DNA of 64,000 nt. It comes from Streptomyces sp. TP-A0874. Its GTDB lineage: Bacteria > Actinomycetota > Actinomycetes > Streptomycetales > Streptomycetaceae. Below are positions 9,799-18,884 of this stretch, piece after piece. Position numbers and translations under genes: made by a program. The number at the start of each line of letters is the position of its first letter. The first letter of the stretch is position 1. Where the stretch lies: NCBI RefSeq assembly GCF_001748085.1, contig NZ_BBZK01000003.1:496001-560000 (forward strand). Direction: 5' to 3'. The notes beneath the pieces are model-generated. The model was not told the origin of the DNA. It made no database searches and worked only from the letters and a program-made list of their open reading frames with translations.

Positions 9799-10482
9799 TC
9801 AGCCGGTCGTCTGCTTCCGGCTGCTCCGCCAGGGCTCGGTGAGCGCCGGGGCGAGGTGGTCCAGGTAGGTCTCGCTGATCTCGCAGAGGGCTTCGACGGT
9901 GTGCTCGCCGTCGGCGGCCGTGTTCCACACCCTCCCGGTCACCCGGGTCACCCCGGCGAAGGCCGCCACCAGCACCCGGGGGCGGGGGTCGGTCTCCGGG
10001 TCCACCCCCTCACGCCGGGCGATCTCCTGGGCGATCCGCTCCTCCAGCTCCGTGCAGCGTCGCAGGTGGACGGCGAGCAACGCCGGCGTCGACTCGATCA
10101 GCCGGTACATGCGGAGGTGCAGCTCGGCCGGGACGGTGTCGCCGATCACCTGGGCGATGTTCGCCCAGCAGACCGCGGCCGACCGGCGCAGGGCGGTCAT
10201 CGGGGGTTCGTCCGGGGGCCGGTTGCGGAGAGCCGTCAGGAAGTGCTCCTCCACCATCGCCTGGACGGCGAAGGCCACCTCCTCCTTGTTGGCGAAGTAC
10301 CGGAAGAAGGTGCGCTGCGAGAGCTCCACCGTCTCGGCGATCTCGTCGACGGTGGTGCGCTCGTATCCCTGGGTGGTGAAGAGTTGCAGAGCCGTACGGA
10401 TCAGGGCGTTCCGAGTGTGCTGCTTCTTCCTCTCCCGCAGACCCGTCCGTGCGGCTTCGGGGGCCTGTTGGCGGATGATCAC
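9799..10482 (-). CDS. TetR family transcriptional repressor
   Basis: A 227-residue TetR regulator. The N-terminal helix-turn-helix is clear in ALIRTALQLFTTQGYERTTV, followed by EIAETVELSQRTFFRYFANK. The C-terminal ligand domain is not assignable. GTG at 10482 is preferred because AGGAG sits 8 nt upstream; a longer ATG form at 10515 has no ribosome site. It is transcribed away from an MFS efflux gene at 10606, the classic arrangement in which the repressor controls both itself and the pump and is released by the pump's substrate. Two similar operator-like sites lie between them. Confidence 0.88.
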   Translation of the reverse strand: MIIRQQAPEAARTGLRERKKQHTRNALIRTALQLFTTQGYERTTVDEIAETVELSQRTFFRYFANKEEVAFAVQAMVEEHFLTALRNRPPDEPPMTALRRSAAVCWANIAQVIGDTVPAELHLRMYRLIESTPALLAVHLRRCTELEERIAQEIARREGVDPETDPRPRVLVAAFAGVTRVTGRVWNTAADGEHTVEALCEISETYLDHLAPALTEPWRSSRKQTTG

Positions 10483-10542
10483 CTGCCGCTCTCCTCTCGC
10501 CGTCCGCCTGGTCATTCAGCAGCTCAGCGCGGTGTGAGCCAC

Positions 10543-10592
10543 ATGACAGTTACTGATTGAGGAATGCGTTTGTCAAATGTCAGTCGCTGACT
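10543..10592. promoter_or_regulatory. two tandem operator-like sites between TetR and MFS genes
   Basis: The 16-mers at 10543-10558 and 10577-10592 both fit ATGWCAGTNNCTGAYT, 34 bp apart; the second contains a perfect inverted repeat GTCAG-TCG-CTGAC (10579-10591). They overlap a plausible MFS promoter: TTGTCA at 10570-10575 and TTTAAT at 10592-10597. Assignment to the adjacent TetR is inference. Confidence 0.55.
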
Positions 10593-10605
10593 TTAATCTC
10601 CCGGC

Positions 10606-12213
10606 ATGACGTCACAGAGCACCGTCGCCGATCCGGCGCCGTATCCGCCCTCCACGCCGGAGCCCCGCAAGGGACTGCGCGGCCATCCTTGGCTCACCCT
10701 CTTCTCGGTCGCCATCGGCGTGATGATGGTCGCGCTCGACGGAACGATCGTGGCGATCGCCAACCCCGCCATCCAGCACGACCTGAAGGCCTCGCTCGCC
10801 GACGTCCAGTGGATCACCAACGGCTACCTGCTCGCCCTCGCGGTCACCCTGATCACCGCCGGCAAACTGGGTGACCGCTTCGGACACCGGCAGACCTTCC
10901 TCATAGGCATCGCCGGCTTCGCCGCGGCCTCCGGCGCCATCGGGCTGTCGAAGACGGTGCCGCTGGTCATCGTCTTCCGGGTGCTCCAGGGGCTCTTCGG
11001 GGCGCTGCTGATGCCGGCCGCGCTCGGTCTGCTGCGGGCCACCTTCCCGGCGGAGAAGCTGAACATGGCCATCGGCATCTGGGGCATGGTCATCGGTGCC
11101 TCGACCGCCGGCGGTCCGATCGTCGGCGGCCTGCTCGTCGAGCACGTCAACTGGCAGTCGGTGTTCTTCATCAACGTGCCGGTCGGCATCGCCGCGCTGG
11201 TGCTCGGCGCGGTGATCCTCAAGGACCACCGAGCGGAGAACGCCCCGAAGTCCTTCGACATCCCGGGGATCGTGCTGCTCTCCGGGGCGATGTTCTTCCT
11301 CATCTGGGCGCTCATCAAGGCCCCCGCCTGGGGCTGGGGGGACAGCCGGACGCTCATCTTCCTGGCGCTGGCGGTGGTCAGCTTCGCGGTCTTCGGCTTC
11401 TGGGAGACCAGGGTGCGCGAGCCGCTGGTGCCGCTGACGATGTTCCGCTCCGTACCGCTGACCGCCGGTGCGGTGGTGATGGTGCTGATGGCCTTCGCCT
11501 TCATGGGCGGGCTGTTCTTCGTCACCTTCTACCTGCAGAACGTCCACGGGATGTCGCCGGTCGACAGTGGACTCCACCTGCTGCCCCTGACCGGCATGAT
11601 GATCATCTCCTCGCCGCTGGCCGGAGCGCTGATCACCAAGGTGGGGCCGCGGGTTCCGCTGGTCGGCGGCATGGTGTTCACCGCGGCCGCCATGTTCGGT
11701 ATGGCCAGCAGCCTCGACCAGGACACCAGCAGCCTGGTGACCTCCTTCTGGTTCGCCCTGCTCGGCCTCGGGCTGGCGCCGGTGATGGTGGGCGCCACCG
11801 ACGTCATCGTGGGCAACGCCCCGCTGGAGCTCTCCGGTGTCGCCGGCGGCCTCCAGCAGTCGGCCATGCAGGTCGGCGGCTGCCTGGGGACCGCGGTGCT
11901 CGGTGCGGCGATGGCGGCCAAGGTCCGCAACGACCTGCCGGACAACTGGACCGGGGCCGGGCTCCCGCAACTGCCGCCCGCCCAGATGGACCAGGTCTCC
12001 TCCGCGGTGGAGGTCGGATACGCGCCGGTGGCCAAGGGCACGCCGCCGGAGATGGCCGAACTGATCACGAACATCGCTCATGACACCTTCGTGAGCGGCA
12101 TGGGTCTCGCCTTCACCATCGCGGGCGGTGTCGCGGTCCTCGCCGCCCTGGCCGCGGTGTTCACCAAGCGGGGGAGCAACACCCCGGCCGAGGGTTCCGC
12201 CGCGCACATCTGA
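10606..12213 (+). CDS. MFS drug exporter, DHA2 (QacA/EmrB-like) family
   Basis: A 535-residue membrane protein with the 14-segment DHA2 plan. Motif A appears as GKLGDRFGHRQTF in loop 2-3, motif C-like glycines as GASTAGGPIVGGLL, and the N-terminus carries MVALDGTIVAIANPAIQ. It should export hydrophobic or cationic compounds using the proton gradient. No Shine-Dalgarno is visible before the ATG, and a TTTAAT -10 box ends 9 nt upstream, so the mRNA may be leaderless. The divergent TetR gene is the likely regulator. Substrate unknown. Confidence 0.88.
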   Translation: MTSQSTVADPAPYPPSTPEPRKGLRGHPWLTLFSVAIGVMMVALDGTIVAIANPAIQHDLKASLADVQWITNGYLLALAVTLITAGKLGDRFGHRQTFLIGIAGFAAASGAIGLSKTVPLVIVFRVLQGLFGALLMPAALGLLRATFPAEKLNMAIGIWGMVIGASTAGGPIVGGLLVEHVNWQSVFFINVPVGIAALVLGAVILKDHRAENAPKSFDIPGIVLLSGAMFFLIWALIKAPAWGWGDSRTLIFLALAVVSFAVFGFWETRVREPLVPLTMFRSVPLTAGAVVMVLMAFAFMGGLFFVTFYLQNVHGMSPVDSGLHLLPLTGMMIISSPLAGALITKVGPRVPLVGGMVFTAAAMFGMASSLDQDTSSLVTSFWFALLGLGLAPVMVGATDVIVGNAPLELSGVAGGLQQSAMQVGGCLGTAVLGAAMAAKVRNDLPDNWTGAGLPQLPPAQMDQVSSAVEVGYAPVAKGTPPEMAELITNIAHDTFVSGMGLAFTIAGGVAVLAALAAVFTKRGSNTPAEGSAAHI

Positions 12214-12258
12214 GCAGACCCCGGCGGCGCGGAGAGCCCTGCGCCGCGAAACGGAGAC

Positions 12259-12293
12259 GACGCCTCCGTCCGAGTACCTCGGGCGGAGGCGTC
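12259..12293 (+). terminator. hairpin after the MFS gene
   Basis: Inverted repeat of 10 bp (GACGCCTCCG, 12259-12268, with its complement at 12284-12293), 46 nt after the MFS stop codon. Confidence 0.6.
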
Positions 12294-12394
12294 GCCTATC
12301 CGGATGGTGTTGCCCGGGACCGCTTGGCCCGGCCGGCGCGCCCCAGGAGACTCACCTCTGACATCAGTCTCGTCCGTTACGGGGGGTCTTTCAC

Positions 12395-12763
12395 ATGCGT
12401 GCTTCTCTCACCACTTCCGCCCTGGTCATGGTCGCCGCGGCCGCTCTGCTGCCGGCGGTCTCGCCCGCCGCAGCCGCCCAGCAGGGCGGCTGCGCGGCCG
12501 GTGAGCTCTGCCTCTGGGAGCGGGCGGATCACTCGGGTGCCCGCTCCGTCCACGAACTGTCCAGCACCGCGATCGAGAGCTGCGAGCCCTTGCCCAAGGG
12601 AAGCAAGGCGCTCTCGCTGGCCAACCGGACCGGCCGCCCGGTCACCACCTATCAGAGCGCCGACTGCGCGGAGACCGGTGAGTTCGACACCTACCCGGGC
12701 GGCGGCACCTGGGTGCCCAGGTCGCCTTACCAGGTCCGGGCCTTCAAGATCTGGGAGAACTGA
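12395..12763 (+). CDS. secreted peptidase-inhibitor I36 (SMPI-like) family protein
   Basis: A 122-residue precursor with a signal peptide (TTSALVMVAAAALLPAV, cleavage after about AAA at 27-28). The mature part is a small cysteine-containing beta/gamma-crystallin-like fold: GELCLWERADHSG, a central NRTGRPVTTYQSADC and a C-terminal AFKIWEN. This pattern is that of family I36, whose founder SMPI inhibits metalloproteases. Four cysteines (CAAGELC, ESC, DC) could form two disulfides. Inhibitory activity is not shown by sequence; many relatives are simply secreted small proteins. It stands alone between two terminators. Confidence 0.7.
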   Translation: MRASLTTSALVMVAAAALLPAVSPAAAAQQGGCAAGELCLWERADHSGARSVHELSSTAIESCEPLPKGSKALSLANRTGRPVTTYQSADCAETGEFDTYPGGGTWVPRSPYQVRAFKIWEN

Positions 12764-12776
12764 CCGCCGCGCGGTG

Positions 12777-12859
12777 GAGCTCCCTGGGGAAGACGCTTCC
12801 GCAGGGAGCTCGACGGAAGGAGGCCGGGGTCGAACCGAACGGTTCGACCCCGGCCTCCT
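12777..12859. terminator. two successive terminator hairpins
   Basis: First hairpin: GAGCTCCCTG at 12777-12786 with its complement at 12802-12811. Second: a perfect 19-bp stem (12818-12836 with 12841-12859) around a 4-nt loop GAAC. Together they separate the secreted protein gene (plus) from the 3' end of aceE (minus) and can act on both strands. Confidence 0.8.
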
Positions 12860-12890
12860 CGATGGCGACTCTCCTTCTACAAGTCCCCTG

Positions 12891-15623
12891 TCACGCGTCG
12901 CCGCCCGCCGGGCCGGGGTCGGCCGCGGTGACGTCCAGCAGCTGGTAGCGGTCGATCGCCTGCTTCAGCACCGAGCGCTCGATCTTCCCCTCCCGGGCGA
13001 GTTCGGTGAGGACCGCGACCACGATCGACTGAGCGTCGATGTGGAAGTAGCGGCGGGCCGCACCGCGGGTGTCGGCGAAACCGAAACCGTCGGCGCCCAG
13101 CGACTGGTAGGTGCCGGGCACCCAGCGCGCGATCTGGTCCGGTACCGCGCGCATCCAGTCCGAGACGGCCACCTTCGGCCCCTCGGCGTCGGCCAGCTTC
13201 GTCGTCACGTACGGCACCCGCTGCTCGGACTCCGGGTGCAGCAGGTTGTGCTCCTCCACCTCCACGGCGTCGCGCCGCAGCTCGTTCCAGGAGGTCGCCG
13301 ACCAGACGTCGGCCCGGACGTTCCACTCCTCGGCGAGGATCCGCTGGGCCTCGACCGCCCAGGGGACGGCCACGCCGGAGGCGAGGATCTGCGCGGGGAG
13401 GGAGCCCTGCTCGCCGGCCCGGTAGCGGTACAGCCCCTTGAGGATGCCCTCCGCGTCCACGTTCTCCGGCTCCGCCGGGTGCTGGATGGGCTCGTTGTAG
13501 ACGGTGAGGTAGTAGAAGACGTCCTCACTGTCCGGGCCGTACATCCGGCGCAGACCGTCCTTGACGATGTGCGCGATCTCATACCCGAAGGCCGGGTCGT
13601 AGGAGACGGCGGCGGGGTTGGTGGAGGCGAGCAACTGGGAGTGACCGTCCGCGTGCTGGAGCCCCTCACCGGTCAGCGTCGTACGGCCGGCGGTGGCGCC
13701 CAGTACGAATCCGCGCGCGAGCTGGTCGGCCATCTGCCAGAACTGGTCACCGGTGCGCTGGAAGCCGAACATCGAGTAGAAGACGTAGACCGGGATCAGC
13801 GGCTCGCCGTGGGTGGCGTACGCGGAGCCCGCCGCGATCAGCGAGGCCGTGCACCCCGCCTCCGAGATGCCGTCGTGCAGCATCTGGCCGGTCGGTGACT
13901 CCTTGTAGGAGAGGAGCAGCTCCCGGTCGACCGACTCGTACTGCTGACCGAGCGGGTTGTAGATCTTCGCGGACGGGAAGAAGGAGTCCATACCGAAGGT
14001 GCGGTACTCGTCCGGTGCGATCAGCACGAACCGCCGGCCGATCTCCTTGTCCCGCATGAGGTCCTTGAGCAGCCGGACAAAGGCCATGGTGGTGGCGATG
14101 GACTGCTGGCCGGAGCCCTTCTTCACAGCCGCGTAGACCTTGTCCTCGGGCAGTTCCAGCGGCTTCGCCCGCACGACCCGGGTGGGCACGTAGCCGCCCA
14201 GCGCCCGGCGGCGGTCGTGCATGTACTGGATCTCCTCGGAGTCCCGGCCCGGGTGGTAGTAGGGCGGGACGCCGGACTCCAGCTCCTTGTCCGGGATCGG
14301 CAGGTGGAGCCGGTCCCGGAAGCCCTTGAGGTCGTCGACCGTCAGCTTCTTCATCTGGTGGGTCGCGTTGCGGCCCTCGAAGTTCGGCCCGAGGGTCCAG
14401 CCCTTGACGGTCTGCGCCAGGATCACGGTCGGCTGGCCCTTGTGCGCCTTCGCCGCGGCGTAGGCCGCGTAGACCTTGCGGTGGTCGTGGCCGCCGCGGC
14501 CCAGGTGCAGGATCTGGTCGTCCGTCATGTCCTCGACCATCCGGCGGAGCCGGTGGTCGTCGCCGAAGAAGTGCTCCCGGATGTAGGCACCGGTCTCCGT
14601 GGCGTACGTCTGGAACTGCCCGTCCGGTGTCGTGTTCAGCTTGTTGACCAGGACCCCGTCGCGGTCCTGGGCGAGCAGCGGGTCCCAGGTGCGGTCCCAG
14701 ACCAGCTTGATCACGTTCCAGCCGGCACCGCGGAACTGCGACTCCAGCTCCTGGATCACCTTGCCGTTGCCGCGTACCGGGCCGTCCAGCCGCTGCAGGT
14801 TGCAGTTGACGACGAAGGTGAGGTTGTCCAGCCCCTCCCGGGCGGCGATGGACAGCTGCCCGAGCGACTCCGGCTCGTCCATCTCGCCGTCGCCGAGGTA
14901 GGCCCAGACGTGGGACTTGGAGGTGTCCGCGATGCCGCGCGCCTCCATGTACCGGTTCATCCGGGCCTGGTAGATCGCTCCCAGCGGGCCCAGGCCCATG
15001 GAGACGGTGGGGAACTCCCAGAAGTCCGGCATGGAGCGCGGGTGCGGGTAGCTCGACAGACCGTCGGGGAACTTCGACTTCTCCTGGCGGAAACCGTCCA
15101 GCTGGGCCTCGGTGAGGCGGTCCAGGAGGTAGGCGCGAGCGTAGACGCCCGGGGAGGCGTGCCCCTGGAAGAAGACCTGGTCGCCGCCGTCGCCCTCGTC
15201 CTTGCCCCGGAAGAAGTGGTTGAAGCCCACGTCATAGAGGGAGGCGGAGGAGGCGAAGGTGGCGATGTGGCCACCCACCCCGATCCCGGGGCGCTGGGCG
15301 CGGGAGACCATGACGGCCGCGTTCCACCGGGTCGCGTTCAGGACCTTGCGCTCGATCTCCTCGTTGCCCGGGAAGAACGGCTCGTCCTTGGTCGCGATGG
15401 TGTTGACGTAGTCCGTGCTGCGCATCTCGGGCACGGCCACGCGCTTCTCGCGGGCCCGCTCGATGAGGCGGAGCATCAGGTAGCGGGCACGTTCCCGGCC
15501 TCGTTCGTCGACCGCCGCGTCGAGCGAGTCGAGCCATTCCCGGGTCTCCTCGGGATCGAAGTCCGGGACCTGGCTGGGAAGGCCGCCAATGATGATCGGG
15601 TTGCGATCGGATCCGGAAGCCAC
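12891..15623 (-). CDS. aceE: pyruvate dehydrogenase E1 component, homodimeric type
   Basis: Thiamine-diphosphate-dependent decarboxylase that feeds acetyl groups to the E2 lipoyl domains of the pyruvate dehydrogenase complex. At 910 residues it matches the large homodimeric E1 family. The ThDP motif is seen as GDG at 244-246 ([12 protein letters not shown]) and NCN at 273-275. The GTG at 15623 gives the usual N-terminus ([20 protein letters not shown]) and has AGGA 6 nt upstream; the frame continues open upstream but without family similarity. No E2 or E3 gene is adjacent, as is common in actinobacteria. It diverges from the DUF3052 gene. Confidence 0.95.
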   Translation of the reverse strand: MASGSDRNPIIIGGLPSQVPDFDPEETREWLDSLDAAVDERGRERARYLMLRLIERAREKRVAVPEMRSTDYVNTIATKDEPFFPGNEEIERKVLNATRWNAAVMVSRAQRPGIGVGGHIATFASSASLYDVGFNHFFRGKDEGDGGDQVFFQGHASPGVYARAYLLDRLTEAQLDGFRQEKSKFPDGLSSYPHPRSMPDFWEFPTVSMGLGPLGAIYQARMNRYMEARGIADTSKSHVWAYLGDGEMDEPESLGQLSIAAREGLDNLTFVVNCNLQRLDGPVRGNGKVIQELESQFRGAGWNVIKLVWDRTWDPLLAQDRDGVLVNKLNTTPDGQFQTYATETGAYIREHFFGDDHRLRRMVEDMTDDQILHLGRGGHDHRKVYAAYAAAKAHKGQPTVILAQTVKGWTLGPNFEGRNATHQMKKLTVDDLKGFRDRLHLPIPDKELESGVPPYYHPGRDSEEIQYMHDRRRALGGYVPTRVVRAKPLELPEDKVYAAVKKGSGQQSIATTMAFVRLLKDLMRDKEIGRRFVLIAPDEYRTFGMDSFFPSAKIYNPLGQQYESVDRELLLSYKESPTGQMLHDGISEAGCTASLIAAGSAYATHGEPLIPVYVFYSMFGFQRTGDQFWQMADQLARGFVLGATAGRTTLTGEGLQHADGHSQLLASTNPAAVSYDPAFGYEIAHIVKDGLRRMYGPDSEDVFYYLTVYNEPIQHPAEPENVDAEGILKGLYRYRAGEQGSLPAQILASGVAVPWAVEAQRILAEEWNVRADVWSATSWNELRRDAVEVEEHNLLHPESEQRVPYVTTKLADAEGPKVAVSDWMRAVPDQIARWVPGTYQSLGADGFGFADTRGAARRYFHIDAQSIVVAVLTELAREGKIERSVLKQAIDRYQLLDVTAADPGPAGGDA

Positions 15624-16199
15624 GCTGTTCCTTCGCTGTTTCGGTCGTGCTGTGCACGCGTTGGATTCGTGCTCTACTGGTGTCGCGCCGCCTCCATCGT
15701 GGACTGCTGAGGCGGATACGTCATCTCTACTGGGTGGTAACCGCCGCGTTGTCGGGGAAGGCGATCTGAAGGCCGACCGCGGGGGCGCAGGCGGCCAAAT
15801 CGCAACCATACGCCTCCTCCCGGAGGAACCGGCGGACGGCTGTTCGGCTCCGGTCGATCCGGTGGGCCCAGCCCCCGGCCGGACCGCGGAACGGCGCCCC
15901 GGACACGACCGCGTCCCCGGGGCGCCGCGGCACACTCGGCCCGACGAAGCGGGCGGACGCCGGGCGGTGCCGAGGCTGGAAACGGTCACCCCCGGAACCA
16001 TCGGAGCCGCCCCCGGAACTCGCCCGGGGATGTGGCGCACCCCACCCCTCATGAGGCATCTTGGGAGGAGACGTCAACGTTTGGGCGGGATCGGAGGTCG
16101 GGTACTTGCCAGATCCGCTCGGCCCGTGTGGACTACGGCCATAGACCCCGCGCACGCGCGAGGTCCTACCGTTTTTCGAAAAATGACAGGAGGCAATCC
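15624..16199. promoter_or_regulatory. long divergent intergenic region aceE / DUF3052
   Basis: 576 bp with no gene I can support. It must hold promoters for both directions. The only clear structure is an 11-bp inverted repeat (15892-15902 with 15917-15927, loop 14 nt), which could lie in either leader or insulate the two units. A strong AGGAGG at about 16189-16194 is the ribosome site of the downstream gene. Confidence 0.4.
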
Positions 16200-16640
16200 G
16201 TGAGCGCGACCGCGGACCACGCGGAGGAGCGGACCAACCCTGCCGCCAGGCTGGGTTTCCAGCCCGGACAGGTGGTCCAGGAGCTCGGTTACGACGAGGA
16301 CACCGAGCAGGAGCTGCGTGAGGCCATCGAGGAACTCATCGGCATGGAGCTCGTCGACGAGGATTACGACGATGTCGCCGACGCTGTGGTCCTGTGGTTC
16401 CGTGAGGACGACGGTGACCTGACGGACGCGCTGGTGGACGCCACCACGATGATCGACCCGGGTGCGCCGGTCTGGCTGATGACGCCGAAGACGGGCCGGG
16501 AGGGCTACGTCGAGCCGAGTGAGATCGGTGAGGCTGCCACCACCGCCGGCCTCTCCCAGACCAGCAGTGTCAATGCCGGCAAGGACTGGTCCGGAAGCCG
16601 CCTGATCATGCCGAAGACCGCCCGGACGGGCAAGCGGTAA
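16200..16640 (+). CDS. DUF3052 family protein
   Basis: A 146-residue acidic cytoplasmic protein of the actinobacterial DUF3052 family, which is regularly found beside aceE. It begins after a strong AGGAGG and GTG at 16200. Recognisable stretches are ARLGFQPGQVVQELGYDED, AVVLWFREDDGDLTDALVDA and the C-terminal GSRLIMPKT. The central part resembles a small Rossmann-like regulatory fold, but no catalytic motif is visible. Function unknown. Confidence 0.85.
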   Translation: MSATADHAEERTNPAARLGFQPGQVVQELGYDEDTEQELREAIEELIGMELVDEDYDDVADAVVLWFREDDGDLTDALVDATTMIDPGAPVWLMTPKTGREGYVEPSEIGEAATTAGLSQTSSVNAGKDWSGSRLIMPKTARTGKR

Positions 16641-16686
16641 ACCCCTGGTGCCGCGCGGCCGGGAGCACGCCCCGACCGCAAGCGTT

Positions 16687-16721
16687 CGACCGCCCTCCCG
16701 GCTCGGCCGGGAGGGCGGTCG
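16687..16721 (+). terminator. strong hairpin terminator after the DUF3052 gene
   Basis: A perfect 16-bp stem (16687-16702 with 16706-16721) with a TCG loop. The rest of the 325-nt gap up to ahpE shows no gene; a GA-rich ribosome site lies just before 16966. Confidence 0.75.
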
Positions 16722-16965
16722 CGTCTCCGGGCCCCGGCGGTGTGTCCACCCCCGCATGGTGGCGTCCCCTTCCACGCCGGGCGGCGGAGCGACCCGCCGG
16801 GCCGGTCGGCCGCCCCTCGGCCCGGTCCGCCGCTCTTTCCCGAGGCGGCTGTCCGACTCCGCCACGCTGGTGACAGACTGAGTGGGAAAGCGCCGGCGGC
16901 CCGATCTGCCGCGACCGTGCGTCCGGGGGCCGGCCGGCTTGTCTTCGAGAGAGGGAATCGCGTCC

Positions 16966-17424
16966 ATGGCGATCGACATCGGCACGAAAGCTCCGGACTT
17001 CGAGCTGAAGAACCAGCACGGCGAGCTGGTCAAGCTCTCCGACTTCCGGGGTTCGAAGAACGTGGTGCTGCTCTTCTTCCCCTTCGCCTTCACCGGGGTC
17101 TGCACCGGCGAACTCTGTGCCGTCCGCGACGCGCTGCCCAACTTCGTAGGCGACGACGTGCAGCTGCTGGCCGTCTCCAACGACTCGCCCTTCACACTGA
17201 GGGTCTTCGCCGAGCAGGAGGGCTTCGAGTACCCGCTGCTGTCCGATTTCTGGCCGCACGGCAACGTCTCGCGGGCCTACGGCGTCTTCGACGAGGACAA
17301 GGGTTGCGCGCTGCGCGGCACCTTCATCATCGACAAGGAGGGTGTGGTCCGCTGGAGCGTCGTCAACGGACTGCCCGACGCGCGCGACCTGGACGAGTAC
17401 ATCAAGGCCCTCGGCGAACTCTGA
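16966..17424 (+). CDS. ahpE: AhpE-type peroxiredoxin
   Basis: A 152-residue thiol peroxidase that reduces hydroperoxides and peroxynitrite. The peroxidatic cysteine is Cys46 in [13 protein letters not shown], with Thr43 and the conserved Pro39 of the active-site pocket. Mycobacterial AhpE is a 1-Cys enzyme; this protein has a second cysteine five residues on (Cys51) and another near residue 113 (GCALRG), so an intramolecular or mycothiol-linked resolving step is possible. ATG at 16966 follows a purine-rich GAGAGAGGGA. It directly precedes the ter stress locus on the same strand. Confidence 0.9.
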   Translation: MAIDIGTKAPDFELKNQHGELVKLSDFRGSKNVVLLFFPFAFTGVCTGELCAVRDALPNFVGDDVQLLAVSNDSPFTLRVFAEQEGFEYPLLSDFWPHGNVSRAYGVFDEDKGCALRGTFIIDKEGVVRWSVVNGLPDARDLDEYIKALGEL

Positions 17425-17539
17425 CTCCGCCGCCCCTCCAGGCGCGGCGGGTCCCCTTAGGATCGACGCGGGAACCGATGTCATTGCACGGCGGGGGCGC
17501 GGGATACTGCGGCACCCCTCTCGAACCACTGGAGGACTC

Positions 17540-18115
17540 GTGGGAGTCAGCCTCAGCAAGGGCGGAAACGTCTCACTGACGAAGGAGGCGCCGGGCCTGA
17601 GCGCGGTCGTCGTCGGACTGGGCTGGGACGCCCGTACCACCACCGGTACCGACTTCGACCTGGACGCCAGCGCGCTGCTCCTGGACGCGGGTGGCAAGGT
17701 CGTCTCCGACCAGCACTTCGTCTTCTTCAACAATCTGAGGAGCCCGGACGGCTCCGTCGAGCACACCGGTGACAACCTCACCGGTGAGGGAGAGGGCGAC
17801 GACGAGGCCATCAAGGTCAGTCTGGCCACCGTCCCGGCCGAGGTGGACCGGATCGTCTTCCCGGTCTCGATCTACGAGGCCGAGACCCGGCAGCAGAGCT
17901 TCGGCCAGGTGCGCAACGCCTTCATCCGGGTGGTGAACCAGGCCGACGACAACGAGCTGGCGCGCTACGACCTGAGCGAGGACGCCTCCACCGAGACCGC
18001 GATGGTCTTCGGTGAGCTGTACCGCAACGGCGCGGAGTGGAAGTTCCGGGCCATCGGCCAGGGCTACGCCTCCGGGCTGCGCGGCATCGCCCAGGACTTC
18101 GGCGTCAACGTCTGA
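17540..18115 (+). CDS. terD: TerD family tellurium/stress resistance protein, copy 1
   Basis: A 191-residue calcium-binding TerD protein. Typical features are [18 protein letters not shown] at the start, the acidic metal site [11 protein letters not shown] (Asp38, 40, 42), [19 protein letters not shown], and the closing [17 protein letters not shown]. The GTG start follows GGAGG by 4 nt. TerD proteins bind Ca2+ and are thought to form membrane-linked complexes with TerC under oxidative, envelope or tellurite stress; in Streptomyces they also affect differentiation. A second near-copy follows. Confidence 0.92.
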   Translation: MGVSLSKGGNVSLTKEAPGLSAVVVGLGWDARTTTGTDFDLDASALLLDAGGKVVSDQHFVFFNNLRSPDGSVEHTGDNLTGEGEGDDEAIKVSLATVPAEVDRIVFPVSIYEAETRQQSFGQVRNAFIRVVNQADDNELARYDLSEDASTETAMVFGELYRNGAEWKFRAIGQGYASGLRGIAQDFGVNV

Positions 18116-18175
18116 ACAAGTGCGGGGTGGAGCCGGGGCCGCTGGGGCCGGCCCCGGCGCCCCCCTGGCGGACTC

Positions 18176-18220
18176 ACCGGTGTCGCGGTCCACGCGCGGA
18201 GCGTGGGCCGCGACACCGGT
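18176..18220 (+). terminator. long hairpin between the two terD genes
   Basis: Arms 18176-18188 and 18208-18220 pair perfectly (13 bp), with further pairing of CACGC and GCGTG inside. It lies 60 nt after the first terD and 44 nt before the second, and could terminate or attenuate transcription so that the copies are made in different amounts. Confidence 0.6.
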
Positions 18221-18263
18221 CGCTAGCAGGGCAGCAGCGATCGCTGTCGGGGAGGAAAGCATC

Positions 18264-18839
18264 ATGAGTGTCACGCTCGCCAAGGGAGGCAACGTCTCCC
18301 TCTCCAAGGCCGCTCCGAACCTCACGCGGGTGATGGTCGGACTCGGCTGGGACGCCAGGTCGACCACCGGCGCCCCCTTCGACCTCGACGCCAGCGCCCT
18401 GTTGTGCGCGTCGGGCCGGGTGCTGGGCGACGAGTTCTTCGTCTTCTACAACAATCTGAGGAGCCCGGACGGTTCCGTCGAGCACACCGGTGACAACCTC
18501 ACCGGTGACGGCGACGGCGACGACGAGATCATCATGGTCGACCTGGCGAAGGTCCCGGACCAGGTCGACAAGATCGTCTTCCCGGTCTCGATCCACGAGG
18601 CCGACCTCAGGAACCAGACCTTCGGGCAGGTCAAGAACGCCTACATCCGGGTGGTCAACCAGGACGACGAATCGGAGCTGGCCCGCTACGACCTGAGCGA
18701 GGACGCCTCCACCGAGACCGCGATGATCTTCGGTGAGGTCTACCGCCGCGGCGGGGAGTGGAAGTTCCGTGCAGTTGGACAGGGGTACGCATCAGGGCTG
18801 AGAGGAATCGCCCTAGACTTCGGCGTCAACGTTTCGTAG
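18264..18839 (+). CDS. terD: TerD family tellurium/stress resistance protein, copy 2
   Basis: Also 191 residues, and clearly a tandem duplicate of the preceding gene. The acidic site [10 protein letters not shown], the [19 protein letters not shown] block and [14 protein letters not shown] are identical or nearly so, even at DNA level over several dozen bases, while the N-terminal and loop residues differ (for example [11 protein letters not shown] in place of the first copy's [11 protein letters not shown]). GGGGAGG lies about 9 nt before the ATG. The extra Asp residues could alter calcium affinity. It is followed 45 nt on by the TerC gene. Confidence 0.92.
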   Translation: MSVTLAKGGNVSLSKAAPNLTRVMVGLGWDARSTTGAPFDLDASALLCASGRVLGDEFFVFYNNLRSPDGSVEHTGDNLTGDGDGDDEIIMVDLAKVPDQVDKIVFPVSIHEADLRNQTFGQVKNAYIRVVNQDDESELARYDLSEDASTETAMIFGEVYRRGGEWKFRAVGQGYASGLRGIALDFGVNVS

Positions 18840-18884
18840 CCGCGCACGGTGCGCGGGGGACCCCTACCAACGATTGGGTAGCCA

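Noticed and set aside
15624..16052. Extension of the aceE frame beyond GTG 15623
   Set aside because: The added residues are Pro/Arg/Ser-rich with no similarity to E1 enzymes, and the chosen start has a good ribosome site.
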